From assembly GCF_023476645.1 (NCBI RefSeq), contig NZ_JAMCOJ010000005.1, positions 124,001 through 188,000 on the forward strand: DNA of 64,000 bases, given 5' to 3'. A program made the position numbers and the translations under genes. Positions 36,819 to 46,385 of this stretch are shown in pieces. Source of the stretch: Cellulophaga sp. 20_2_10. GTDB taxonomy: Bacteria > Bacteroidota > Bacteroidia > Flavobacteriales > Flavobacteriaceae. The notes under the pieces were generated by a model. It ran no database searches, was not told the DNA's origin, and saw only the letters and a list, made by a program, of their open reading frames with translations. Position 1 is the first letter of the stretch, and every line of letters starts with the position of its first letter.

Positions 36819-37346
36819 ATGACTGATATATCGCTAGCATCTGCAATTTACAATGGTGACAGTAACGCTTTTAAACTATTCTTTAAGCGCTATTATAAAC
36901 CGTTGTTGGCATATATCACAACCTTTACTAAGGATTATACAGACGCAGAAGATATAGTGCAGCAATCTTTTGTTACTATTTGGGAGGAAAGAAAAAAGCT
37001 TAAAAAAAATGTCTCTCCTAAAAGTTATTTATATAAAATAGCGTACAATAATTACATAAACCAATACAGAATACATAAAAAGCACAACTCTTTTGTTGAT
37101 GAATTTAAGGTACTTGCTCTCCAGGAGTACTTAATTGAAGACATTGAAGAATCTAACAAAAGACTCGTAAAACTGATGGCCATAGTAAAGTCTTTACCCC
37201 CTAGATGTCAAGAAATTTTAAGACTTAGTAAACAAGAAAATTTAAAATATAAAGAGATTGCAAAACAGTTAGATATCTCTGAAAAAACTGTAGATGCACA
37301 ACTACAAATTGCATATAAAAAAATTAAAGAAGGCTTTAAAAACTAA
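36819..37346 (+). CDS. ECF RNA polymerase sigma factor (FecI/RpoE-like)
   Basis: Sigma-70 family protein of 175 residues. Region 2 contains FFKRYYKPLLAYITTFTKD followed by DAEDIVQQSFVTIWEERKKL at about 42-61, the -10 recognition and core-binding helices. Region 4 is EILRLSKQENLKYKEIAKQL followed by DISEKTVDAQLQIAYKKIKE near 129-170, an HTH of the Bacteroidota ECF type. It is divergent from its probable FecR anti-sigma, an arrangement less usual than a same-strand pair. It should activate the SusC/SusD operon at 30635-35458. The last bases overlap the convergent AraC regulator gene by 4. Confidence 0.93.
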   Translation: MTDISLASAIYNGDSNAFKLFFKRYYKPLLAYITTFTKDYTDAEDIVQQSFVTIWEERKKLKKNVSPKSYLYKIAYNNYINQYRIHKKHNSFVDEFKVLALQEYLIEDIEESNKRLVKLMAIVKSLPPRCQEILRLSKQENLKYKEIAKQLDISEKTVDAQLQIAYKKIKEGFKN

Positions 37347-38215
37347 TGCTTAGTTATCAACTTCTGTTGATCTCTAAAATGGCTTGGCGTGTACCCCATT
37401 TTTCGTTTAAAAGTTCTATTAAAGTTAGATATATTATTAAACCCACTATCAAAACAAATTTCGTTTATAGAACGTTCTGTTTCTATAAGCAACCTTGCTG
37501 CGTGCCCTAAACGTAAATCACTAACATAGTCAGAGAATGAAGAATTTGTGCTTTTTTTAAAAAAGTGACTAAAGGCAGACTCAGACATATTAACCAAACC
37601 CGCTACATCTTTCAAAAGTATTTTCTGGTGCAAATTCTCTTTAATATAATTGTTTACTTTTTCTATTCTTCTGCTTTTATGTATGGTATAATAATCTACG
37701 TATGAATGAGATGCCAGCATTTTTGTATTGCGGGCAATAGACAAATCATAAAGTATTGACAAAAAGTTAAGCAACGAGTCAAAATCTTGAGACTCGGACA
37801 AACGCAATATTTTAGGTTTTAACACAGCTAAAGTTTCTTTAGAAAATAAAATACCTCTTTTAGACTTTTCTAAAAGGCCCCTAATAGATAACATTAGCTT
37901 TCTGTTTAATGCCAACTCGGATAAAAACTTCTCATGAAACTGCACTGTTACAACATGTGCTTCCGTGTTTTCATCTACTCCTGTCCACGCATGCGGCGTA
38001 TTGGACCCTACCAATACCAAATCGCAATTTTTATACTCCTGTATAGAGTCACCAATAATTCTTTTCCCTGATGAATTTAATACCAGGTTAAGCTCTAGTT
38101 CGGGATGAAAATGTATGGGAAAATCGAACTTAGCCGAATGATGATTTAATACAATAAAGAAATCATCTTCAGATATAGGCACTAATTCCCTTAAAATACG
38201 CGCTTCTTTGTTCAT
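37343..38215 (-). CDS. AraC-family transcriptional regulator with cupin sensor domain
   Basis: DNA-binding regulator of 290 residues. The N-terminal half is a cupin-like sugar-sensing domain with FDFPIHFHPELELNLVL near 30-46 and CDLVLVGSNTPHAW near 64-77. The C-terminal AraC domain, about 188-285, has LKDVAGLVNMSESAFSHFFK (first HTH) and EICFDSGFNNISNFNRTFKR followed by KMGYTPSHFR (second HTH and family signature). It is divergent from the SusC gene at 38476 across a 260-base regulatory gap. It most likely controls the 38476-50610 locus in response to a released sugar. Confidence 0.9.
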   Translation of the reverse strand: MNKEARILRELVPISEDDFFIVLNHHSAKFDFPIHFHPELELNLVLNSSGKRIIGDSIQEYKNCDLVLVGSNTPHAWTGVDENTEAHVVTVQFHEKFLSELALNRKLMLSIRGLLEKSKRGILFSKETLAVLKPKILRLSESQDFDSLLNFLSILYDLSIARNTKMLASHSYVDYYTIHKSRRIEKVNNYIKENLHQKILLKDVAGLVNMSESAFSHFFKKSTNSSFSDYVSDLRLGHAARLLIETERSINEICFDSGFNNISNFNRTFKRKMGYTPSHFRDQQKLITKH

Positions 38216-38475
38216 AATAGTATCATAAGGTATTTAATCAAAATTACGTCCTAATTATATTAAATTGTAAATAAAAAGCTACAATTATTATCAAATTAAA
38301 TAAAAATAACTTAAAAAAACACTACAACAGACACTAATATTTTATAAAAATATGACATTTTATCACCTAAATTCATATAAGTATCATTATTTGACATCAT
38401 TTACAAAATTATTGTTAACGATATGTTATTCTTTTGTAAACAACTTAATTACTAACTAATTAAACTTATGAACTA

Positions 38476-41400
38476 ATGAAATATGAATTTCAAAAAAGCA
38501 TAATTTTTATTGTTTTCTTAATTTTTGGCTTCTCTGGAGTTGCACAAATTAACGTAACCGGAACAGTAAAATCTAACAACGGAGTTCCTTTACTTGGTGT
38601 CACCATTATGGAAAAAGGTTCTACTACAAATGGTGTAACAACAGATTTTGACGGAAACTTTTCTATTGATGTTAACAGCACTCAAGATCTACTTGTAGTT
38701 TCTTACATTGGCTTTGTTACTAAAACGATTTCGATACCAGAAAACAAGATTGTAACTATTCTTTTAGAAGAAGACTTACAACAATTATCTGAAGTTGTTG
38801 TGGTTGGTTATGGCTCTGTTAAAAAGAGTGATATTACTGGCTCTGTTACTTCTGTAGAAATGGACAACATACCCTCTAAACCTGCCAATTCTATTGACGG
38901 TTTATTACAAGGACAGGTTGCTGGTGTACAAGTAACTACCCCCTCTGATAATCCTGGAGCTGGCGCAGTTATAAGAATTAGAGGTGGTAGCTCTCTACGC
39001 GGTGGTAATGACCCGCTTGTTGTGGTAGATGGTTTCCCTATTGGCTACGCTGGAGATTTAAAACAAATATCTCCACAAGATATTGCTTCTATGGAAGTAC
39101 TTAAAGATGCTTCTGCTTCTGCAATTTACGGTTCTAGAGGTGCCAATGGTGTAATTATGATTACAACAAAAAAAGGCGCTAAACACACCACAGAAGTTAC
39201 CGTTTCTCAGCAGAATACTTATTCTAGTTTTACATCTGATCTTAACCTTTGGAGAGATCCTGTGTTAATGGCAGAACTAAGTAACGAGAGCAGAACTAAC
39301 GGTGGCTTTACTCCAATTTACATTGGTGCTAAAGATGCAAATGGCGTGTATTACCCATCTGTAGGTGAACTTAAAAGCGGAGATTGGAAATACAATACTC
39401 GTTGGGATGATGCTGTTTTTCGTGATCCTGTATCTAACAACACTAACGTTGCTATACGTAGCCAAACAGACCGCACACAGTTTAGCTTAAGTACTACATA
39501 TTATACTAATGAAGGTGTTTACATTAATAATGATTATGAAAAACTAAACATTAACTTAAATGTAATTCATAAAATTTATAATGATAAAGTTACCGTTGGT
39601 GCTAATGTTATCTACTCTAAAGGAAACCAAAACAACAATAATGATTTAGCCTACTGGCGTAATCCTATTTTTCCTATTTACCAAGAAGGCAACCCACTTA
39701 ACGACTACTTTTTAGCGGGTTCTCAAGATTATTCTCATCCTATAGCTTTAGTAGAAAACAGAACTAATAAAAATAAATTTTTAGATTTTATAGGTTCTGC
39801 TTTTATAGAGATTGATTTTACAAAAACTTTAAAATTAAAAACTCAGGTTAACCACAAATACGGTCGTTCTATAACAGATTATTACAATCCGAAAATTTAC
39901 ACAGAAGACGGTACGTTTAATAACGGTTCTGGTGGCATTAACAATTGGGAGAATAGCGAAACTGTTGCAGAAACTTTTTTAACGTATAATGATACGTATA
40001 AAGACAAGCACGATTTTACAGCTATGGCTGGTTTCTCTTACCAAGGGTACGAGGCTAGGACGTCTGACTTAAAAGCGTATGATTTTTTAAACGAATCTTT
40101 AGGCAATGGCAACCTTGCTGCTGGTAACCCAGAAAAGCAATCTGTAGCCAATAGCCTGTCTGAAACTGTTATGTACTCTGGTATTGGTCGTTTAAACTAT
40201 GGTTATGATGATAAGTACTTAGCAACATTTACCATACGTACAGACGGTTCTTCTAAATTTGGAGAAAACAACCAATGGGCTATGTTCCCTTCTGGTGCGT
40301 TAGCTTGGAAACTACACAAAGAAGATTTTATAGACAACCTAAATATTTTTGACGAATTTAAACTACGTGCTAGTTACGGTATATCTGGTAATCAAGGTAT
40401 TTCTCCATACTTAATTAATAGTAGATATGGACAAGACCAATACTATGTAAACGGTCGTTGGCAAACAACAATTGGTCCTGGTTATGTAGTGGGTCAAGAT
40501 AGTCAAAGTGGCAAAAAAACCTGGGGCGGTATTCCTAACCCAGATTTAAAATGGGAAACTACAGAACAGTTTAATATTGGTGCCGACTTTGCTTTTTTTA
40601 ACAACAGATTAAAAGTTACTGCAGATTACTACAAAAAACATACATCAGATTTATTACGTGAGCGTTTACTTTCTCCTTCTTCTTCTTATGATAAAATGTG
40701 GGTTAATGATGGTGAAATAGAAAACCAAGGGGTAGAAGTAACTTTAGATGGCACTATGGTTAATAAGGAAGATTGGGGGCTAAACGGAATGTTCATTTTC
40801 TCTAGAAACAAAAACAAAGTAGTTAGCCTAGGAGACGCTGTGTCATCTGGTTTAAATACTGATGCTCTAACTGGGGTTAAATATGAATTTTCTGGAAATC
40901 AAGTTGAAGCTTTCCGCTCTATACCAAACATCTTAGCTATTGGGCAACCAATAAATGTGTTCTACGGTTATAAAGTAGATGGTATTGTACAGTCTGAAGC
41001 CGAAGGTTTAGCTGCCGGCTTAAACGGAGATTTAGCACAACCAGGAGAGTTTAAATATGTAGATTTAAACGAAGACGGAGTTATAGATGAAGATGACCGT
41101 GCAATAATTGGAAATCCTAATCCAGATTTTACGGCAAGTTTAAATCTTAATGGTCGCTACAAAAACTTTGACTTTTCGCTTTTCTTTAACGGTAGTTTTG
41201 GTCAAGATATTTTTAACACCAAAGCATTTAGCGAGCCTAGCAACACACCTTTACGTTGGACACAGGATAACAATACCAACAACTATCCTAGTTTAAGAGA
41301 TGGTCGTACACTTTATATGTCGGACTACTTTATAGAAAAAGGAAGCTTTGTACGCCTACAAAACGTATCTATTGGTTACAACATAAAAGATTTAAAAACG

Positions 41401-41559
41401 GCTTGGTTTAAAAAAGGTAGAATTTTTATGAACGGAACCAACCTATTCACCATAACAGATTTTAAGGGTTATGATCCTGAATTAGGCGGAGACGGTATTT
41501 ATTGGGGTGGTTATCCTAAGTTAAGAAACTGGACTTTAGGCGTAGAACTAACCTTTTAA
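38476..41559 (+). CDS. SusC/RagA-family TonB-linked outer-membrane importer (no STN)
   Basis: Outer-membrane importer of 1027 residues. Signal peptide FQKSIIFIVFLIFGFSGVAQ, then a CarboxypepD-regulatory-like domain at about 27-105 (VTGTVKSNNGVPLLGVTIME), the plug from about 110 (LSEVVVVGYGSVKKSDITGS, NSIDGLLQGQVAGVQV, GNDPLVVVDGFPIGYAG, MEVLKDASASAIYGSRGANG) and the barrel ending in LGVELTF. Unlike the SusC at 31991 it has no STN domain, in keeping with control by the divergent AraC gene rather than sigma/FecR. It is the first gene of the beta-mannoside-type locus; ligand is inferred from the downstream enzymes. Confidence 0.94.
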   Translation: MKYEFQKSIIFIVFLIFGFSGVAQINVTGTVKSNNGVPLLGVTIMEKGSTTNGVTTDFDGNFSIDVNSTQDLLVVSYIGFVTKTISIPENKIVTILLEEDLQQLSEVVVVGYGSVKKSDITGSVTSVEMDNIPSKPANSIDGLLQGQVAGVQVTTPSDNPGAGAVIRIRGGSSLRGGNDPLVVVDGFPIGYAGDLKQISPQDIASMEVLKDASASAIYGSRGANGVIMITTKKGAKHTTEVTVSQQNTYSSFTSDLNLWRDPVLMAELSNESRTNGGFTPIYIGAKDANGVYYPSVGELKSGDWKYNTRWDDAVFRDPVSNNTNVAIRSQTDRTQFSLSTTYYTNEGVYINNDYEKLNINLNVIHKIYNDKVTVGANVIYSKGNQNNNNDLAYWRNPIFPIYQEGNPLNDYFLAGSQDYSHPIALVENRTNKNKFLDFIGSAFIEIDFTKTLKLKTQVNHKYGRSITDYYNPKIYTEDGTFNNGSGGINNWENSETVAETFLTYNDTYKDKHDFTAMAGFSYQGYEARTSDLKAYDFLNESLGNGNLAAGNPEKQSVANSLSETVMYSGIGRLNYGYDDKYLATFTIRTDGSSKFGENNQWAMFPSGALAWKLHKEDFIDNLNIFDEFKLRASYGISGNQGISPYLINSRYGQDQYYVNGRWQTTIGPGYVVGQDSQSGKKTWGGIPNPDLKWETTEQFNIGADFAFFNNRLKVTADYYKKHTSDLLRERLLSPSSSYDKMWVNDGEIENQGVEVTLDGTMVNKEDWGLNGMFIFSRNKNKVVSLGDAVSSGLNTDALTGVKYEFSGNQVEAFRSIPNILAIGQPINVFYGYKVDGIVQSEAEGLAAGLNGDLAQPGEFKYVDLNEDGVIDEDDRAIIGNPNPDFTASLNLNGRYKNFDFSLFFNGSFGQDIFNTKAFSEPSNTPLRWTQDNNTNNYPSLRDGRTLYMSDYFIEKGSFVRLQNVSIGYNIKDLKTAWFKKGRIFMNGTNLFTITDFKGYDPELGGDGIYWGGYPKLRNWTLGVELTF

Positions 41560-41603
41560 ATTCAGTTAAAATGAAAACATTTACAATAATAAACGAATTG
41601 AAA

Positions 41604-43106
41604 ATGAAGCACTTTAAAAAATTAATAGTAGCGCTCGCTCTTGTTGCAGGTGTTACTTCTTGCGAAAGTCTAGATGTAGAACCTACTGGTTTTTATTCCG
41701 ATGAAAACTTCTATAAAACTATAGAAGACGCAGAAGCATCTATTTTATATGCTTATGACGCACTTACACTTGTTAGTTATGCTCCTGTAACATATTACTT
41801 TACAGAATTAGCATCAGACAACTGTAATGTAAAGGCAGACGAAGGTGCAGATGCGCAAGCATTTGCAAACTGGGAGGTTACTGCTCAAAACCAATTACTA
41901 ACACAATATTACAGATCCATTTATATTGCTGTAAATCGTGCCAATGCTGTTATAGAAAACATAGAAGGCAAAGGGTTTAATCCAGAAGACGAAAAACGCA
42001 TTTTAGGTGAGGCCTTATTCTTAAGGGCTTATAACCATTTTAATGCCGTAAAAGCATTTGGTTTAGCGCCATTACAAAAATCTTTAATTGACAAGTTAGA
42101 TGAAACAACAGCTACACTACCTGCAGATATGCAGGAGGTTTATGCTTTTTTAATTGAAGATTTAACTAGAGCGATAGACAATTTAGAAGTAAACAGAGTT
42201 GCAGGTCGTGCAGATAAAGTTGCTGCACAGGCATTACTTTCTAAAGTATATTTATTTGCTGCTTCTGCAAAAGAAAGTGGGGTTCCTAAGTATAATACCA
42301 TTACAGAAAGTGTAGATAATTTATATGCTAAATCTGCAGAATATGCTGGTATGGTTTTAAATAATCAAGGTGAATATAGTCACGATATGGATCTTCAAAA
42401 CATTTACAATGTTGATACTCCTGACGGTCCGGAACATATTTTTATTTTATCATTAGATAGGTCTGGTACGCAAGAGGGCGATTATTCTAAATTATCTAAA
42501 TACTTTATTCCTTATATAGATGGCGCTACAGTATATCTAAAAAATACAGATGATACTTTTTCTCCAACACACGATGGGTGGAGCGTTTTTCAAACTTCAG
42601 ATAAATTATTTGCGTCTTATGAAACTGCAGACAAACGTAAAACAGATTTGTTTGTTTCTGAAGTATATGATCAAAGTGGTACCGCTATTGGCTCTGTTGC
42701 AGATGGCACGGTAATTTATCCTTTCACTAGAAAATATATAGATCCTAAGTTCGAGGGTGACAAAACAAGCACAAGACCGTATTTAATTCGCTACTCAGAC
42801 ATACAATTAGTATATGCAGAAGCTACTGCAAATGCAGATGGCTTAGTACAATACAACCAAATTAGAAATAGAGCCAATGCTACAGAATTAGCTAGTATTG
42901 GAGGTTTGTCTAAAGCCGATTTTAGAAAACTAATTGTAGCAGAACGCCAAAGAGAACTTGCTTACGAAGGAGATCGACTATGGGATCTTAGACGCACAAA
43001 CACGGTACAAAGTAATGTTACAAAAGCAGCTGGCTTATCTCCAGATGCAGTAGCTTTTTATCCAATTCCACAACGTGAGATAGATTTAAACCCAAACATC
43101 AACTAA
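41604..43106 (+). CDS. RagB/SusD-family glycan-binding outer-membrane lipoprotein
   Basis: Surface lipoprotein of 500 residues, partner of the preceding SusC. I chose the ATG at 41604 because it starts the lipoprotein signal (MKHFKKLIVALALVAGVTSC, Cys20); an in-frame ATG at 41571 would add 11 residues ahead of it. SusD features include the N-terminal NFYKTIEDAEASILYAYDAL, KRILGEALFLRAYNHFNAVK near 136-155 and the C-terminal YSDIQLVYAEATANADG, then VAERQRELAYEGDRLWDLRR with the family motif E-L-A-Y-E-G-D-R-L-W-D-L, and FYPIPQREIDLNPNI. The helix bundle should hold the glycan-binding face. The gene begins 44 bases after SusC. Confidence 0.93.
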   Translation: MKHFKKLIVALALVAGVTSCESLDVEPTGFYSDENFYKTIEDAEASILYAYDALTLVSYAPVTYYFTELASDNCNVKADEGADAQAFANWEVTAQNQLLTQYYRSIYIAVNRANAVIENIEGKGFNPEDEKRILGEALFLRAYNHFNAVKAFGLAPLQKSLIDKLDETTATLPADMQEVYAFLIEDLTRAIDNLEVNRVAGRADKVAAQALLSKVYLFAASAKESGVPKYNTITESVDNLYAKSAEYAGMVLNNQGEYSHDMDLQNIYNVDTPDGPEHIFILSLDRSGTQEGDYSKLSKYFIPYIDGATVYLKNTDDTFSPTHDGWSVFQTSDKLFASYETADKRKTDLFVSEVYDQSGTAIGSVADGTVIYPFTRKYIDPKFEGDKTSTRPYLIRYSDIQLVYAEATANADGLVQYNQIRNRANATELASIGGLSKADFRKLIVAERQRELAYEGDRLWDLRRTNTVQSNVTKAAGLSPDAVAFYPIPQREIDLNPNIN

Positions 43107-43117
43107 ACTAAAGCATA

Positions 43118-44785
43118 ATGAAAAAATTATATAACATATACTTTATAGTACTGGCATTGTTTTTTGTTGCTTGTACAGAAAACCCTCTTGAAGATGTAGA
43201 GGGCACAGATTGGCAAAAAGAACGCAATGTGGTTTCTATTTTAGTCGAAGGCCAAATAGGCACAGCTATTATAGAACGTAATTTTGACGATGCAAAAATT
43301 AAAATCTATGCCAAAGTAGAGAACATAGCTGACTTAGCAAATGTGGAAATTAAAAACATCGCGTTTTCATACGGAGCTAGCTCTGCAAATGAGAAAGGTA
43401 CAACCTTAGATTTAAGCAGCGGTACAGCTACAATTGCTGTTGCCTCTGGCGCAGGAGAAAGCTTAAACTGGGAGGTTTCTTTATTACCTTTTAAATCTGA
43501 TTTAGAAGGCACTTGGTATATTGGTGATATACGTATGTATTGCGATATGTTTACCTGGGAAAGCTGGGGATGGGAAAAATATGTTCAGATTACAGATTAT
43601 TTACCAGAATTAAACCCTGAGTTAGACAACGAAATTATTTTTACTGTAGAAGGCGCAGATGCTAAAGGGAATCCTTTTGGCACGTATGAACATAACGCTG
43701 GTGACGATGGTGCTTTTGGTAGTTATACCGATGCTAGTAAAGGTTGGGATTTTAATTCTAGATTCAGAAAAATACCAACAGGTAATGGTACTTGGTTACG
43801 AGATTTTGAACGCAACAAGGTAATTATTACTGACGCTAATAAAGTTGAATACGAACTAGACCTAGAATTACTTACTACAACTAATGAGGTTACACTAAAA
43901 ACAGAAGTTCCTTATTTAGCAGATAACTTTAGCTGGACAGATACCGATTGGAGTTATGAGGAATTAGCGCATATGTCCAATTCAACTTGGTATACGTTGA
44001 CTAAAGAGCGTGTGTTACAAACAGGTAATAGTATTACAGGCCTAACCGTTAAAGACCAAGATGGTGATACGCAAATAGATGGCGACACTAAAGAAATTAC
44101 AGTTACTATTTTAGATAATGGCGCAAATTTAGCAGCCATAGAACTTACTGGCTTAGACTTGTCTTACGCTGCAACAGCTGATACTAGTGTTGGTAGCGCT
44201 TTAGATTTTTCAACAGCAAATACGACTACTATAAATGTTACTTCAGAAACTGGAGAAAATGCAAGCTGGACCATAAAAATTCTAGTAAAATCTGATTTAG
44301 ATGGCACCTACTCTAACCCATCATCTCTAATCTATGTAAACCAAGAGTACGGTAGTGATTACAGCAAAAATATTAGCGATGATTTTACAAGTGCTAATTT
44401 AGAATTTGATAACGAAATTGTTATTGTAAACGAAGGCTATAATGGTGACAGACCTAATGGAAAAATAACAAATAACGCTGGCGCCGATGGCGTATACGGA
44501 GATTACAACCACGTAGATGCGGATGTAGACTTAAATGCCAAGCTTAGACATTTGCTACCTGCTGGCGAATCTTACTTTGAGATAGATTTAGCCACAAATA
44601 CAATGTACATAGGCACTTCTAAAGACGATCTTACCTCAGAAGCTAAAATGTTAGCTACAGACACAGGAATTACACTTCAGTTTACACTTGCTTACAGAGA
44701 ACTAGAGCCTAATTGGAGCTACGGAAACTATGATAATTACATGTGTTGGGCGTATCAATACGAGATTAATTTAGACAAACAATAG
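43118..44785 (+). CDS. Two-module surface glycan-binding-like lipoprotein (SusE/F position)
   Basis: Lipoprotein of 555 residues (Cys19 in LALFFVAC) in the place usually held by SusE/SusF-type binding proteins. I recognise no named family. It consists of two tandem copies of one unit: an Ig-like domain (about 32-128, and 305-398) followed by a module of about 150-170 residues. Matching landmarks are FKSDLEGTWY/VKSDLDGTYS, ELDNEIIFT/EFDNEIVIV and NAGDDGAFGSY/NAGADGVYGDY. Trp and Tyr residues in each module could stack on sugars. It lies 11 bases after SusD and 30 before the first GH-A gene. Role as glycan binder is inferred from position and architecture. Confidence 0.75.
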   Translation: MKKLYNIYFIVLALFFVACTENPLEDVEGTDWQKERNVVSILVEGQIGTAIIERNFDDAKIKIYAKVENIADLANVEIKNIAFSYGASSANEKGTTLDLSSGTATIAVASGAGESLNWEVSLLPFKSDLEGTWYIGDIRMYCDMFTWESWGWEKYVQITDYLPELNPELDNEIIFTVEGADAKGNPFGTYEHNAGDDGAFGSYTDASKGWDFNSRFRKIPTGNGTWLRDFERNKVIITDANKVEYELDLELLTTTNEVTLKTEVPYLADNFSWTDTDWSYEELAHMSNSTWYTLTKERVLQTGNSITGLTVKDQDGDTQIDGDTKEITVTILDNGANLAAIELTGLDLSYAATADTSVGSALDFSTANTTTINVTSETGENASWTIKILVKSDLDGTYSNPSSLIYVNQEYGSDYSKNISDDFTSANLEFDNEIVIVNEGYNGDRPNGKITNNAGADGVYGDYNHVDADVDLNAKLRHLLPAGESYFEIDLATNTMYIGTSKDDLTSEAKMLATDTGITLQFTLAYRELEPNWSYGNYDNYMCWAYQYEINLDKQ

Positions 44786-44815
44786 TTCTTTTATCGAATT
44801 AAAAAAAACAAAAAA

Positions 44816-46333
44816 ATGACAGTAAAAAATATATTCGCCGCTGTATTACCAATGTTACTTATTGCCGCAAGTTGTGACGATGAAGAACCGGCATTTACTT
44901 CTCTAGAAAAAAATAGAGAAGTAGTAATTACAGAAGAATTGGTTTCTACAGACTTTGTGGGTAACGGTGCACAATGGGGAGGTTATGAAATGACACCAAC
45001 TTGGCTAGGAACAGAAACACTTAGCGATGCGGATTGGAACACTTTATTTAATCGTATAGATTTTATGCGCCCTCCGTTTTTAAGAATAGTAACAAATCCT
45101 GCGTGGTCTTATGACAATAATGGTACGTATGACGAGACAACAAAAACGGTTTCACTTTTTAAAATGTTAGACTACGCAAAAGACCGCAATATAGAAATTA
45201 CGTTTGGTGAATGGGGACATAGTTCTACTGATGACATTAGCACTATAGATATGGGTTGGATTCAAAACTCTGTGAAATTCTTAAATCATTTAATAAATGA
45301 AAAAGGGTATACAAATATTAAGACCATAAATATTATTAATGAGCCAAATGGCGACTGGTCTAGTACAAAAGGGGATTACAATATTTGGAAAAATGTACAA
45401 CTAGCGTATTTAGAAGAAATGAAAAAATACAGCTTGGCAGATTTAAAAGTTATGGGGCCAGATATTGCAGTTTTTAACACGGCTAGCCAGACAGATTGGT
45501 TTACAAAAACGGAAGCAGATTTAGGAGATAATGTTGGTTTGTATGACATTCACGTATACCCACAACAGCAATTAATTCGTAATGGAGAATTTGCTCAAAT
45601 GCTTAGAGCTTATAAAAAAGAAACTCCTGCAGACAAGCGTATTGTTTTAGGTGAAATAGGTTTTAAATACACAGAAGTTGATGCACAATTAAAGTTAGAA
45701 AACGAAGAAGCAATTGCTAATGACCCGTACGCTGGTGAAGATTCTAATATGATGATTTACAAAGCATTTTACGGTATAGATATGGCAGATGCTTTAATAC
45801 AAGCAATGAGAGAAGGGTACTCTGGCTCTTTAGTTTGGAATATGGATGATGCCATGTATAATAGCCCTGACAACGGAGATTACCAGTCTGATAAATTAAA
45901 ACGTTGGGGGTTCTGGAACATCTTAGGCGAAGAGCACACAGCTAATGCTGCGGACGAAGCTATAAGACCATATTTCTACCCCGTTTCTTTATTAACACGC
46001 TTTTTCCCTGCTGGTAGTGATATTTATAATGTAAACCTACCAAACAAAAAAGGATTACGTGCTGTAGTAGGTACTTACAATGGCAAACAAACAATAGCAA
46101 TTGTAAACTCGCACTACGCTACATATGAGCTAGAATTAAAGTCGGACTTCCTAGGTGCTATTACAGCAAATAAATACAGTTATAAATCTAAAGCAGATGG
46201 TTCTTTTACGGGTGCTGTAGATGCTGATGGATTTGCTGTTCCATCAGAAAATAATATGAATTTAAACTTTGCTGAAGGAGTAAAAATGACATTAGAAGGG
46301 GAATCTTTTATTCTATTCACAAATATGGAATAA
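44816..46333 (+). CDS. Clan GH-A glycoside hydrolase lipoprotein, probably surface-exposed
   Basis: Predicted retaining glycosidase of 505 residues with a (beta/alpha)8 barrel. The acid/base is Glu176 in IINE176PNGDW and the nucleophile Glu280 in VLGE280IGF; an earlier TFGEWGH near 125 is another family strand. The signal ends IAASC20, followed by DDEEP, an acidic stretch like the Bacteroidota surface-export signal. A short C-terminal beta-sandwich (about 420-505) follows the barrel. It is a paralogue of the 47425 product: LYDIHVYPQQ/AYDVHDYPTK, YGIDMADALIQAM/YGVDMADVLVQSM and SLVWNMDDAMYN/VIAWGLDDAMHT. Family number within GH-A is not certain; the linked GH130 suggests a beta-mannoside substrate. 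Confidence 0.82.
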   Translation: MTVKNIFAAVLPMLLIAASCDDEEPAFTSLEKNREVVITEELVSTDFVGNGAQWGGYEMTPTWLGTETLSDADWNTLFNRIDFMRPPFLRIVTNPAWSYDNNGTYDETTKTVSLFKMLDYAKDRNIEITFGEWGHSSTDDISTIDMGWIQNSVKFLNHLINEKGYTNIKTINIINEPNGDWSSTKGDYNIWKNVQLAYLEEMKKYSLADLKVMGPDIAVFNTASQTDWFTKTEADLGDNVGLYDIHVYPQQQLIRNGEFAQMLRAYKKETPADKRIVLGEIGFKYTEVDAQLKLENEEAIANDPYAGEDSNMMIYKAFYGIDMADALIQAMREGYSGSLVWNMDDAMYNSPDNGDYQSDKLKRWGFWNILGEEHTANAADEAIRPYFYPVSLLTRFFPAGSDIYNVNLPNKKGLRAVVGTYNGKQTIAIVNSHYATYELELKSDFLGAITANKYSYKSKADGSFTGAVDADGFAVPSENNMNLNFAEGVKMTLEGESFILFTNME

Positions 46334-46385
46334 GGTAAAGCTAGGATTGAAAATATAAATTAAGAATAAGGAAATATAAATTAGA

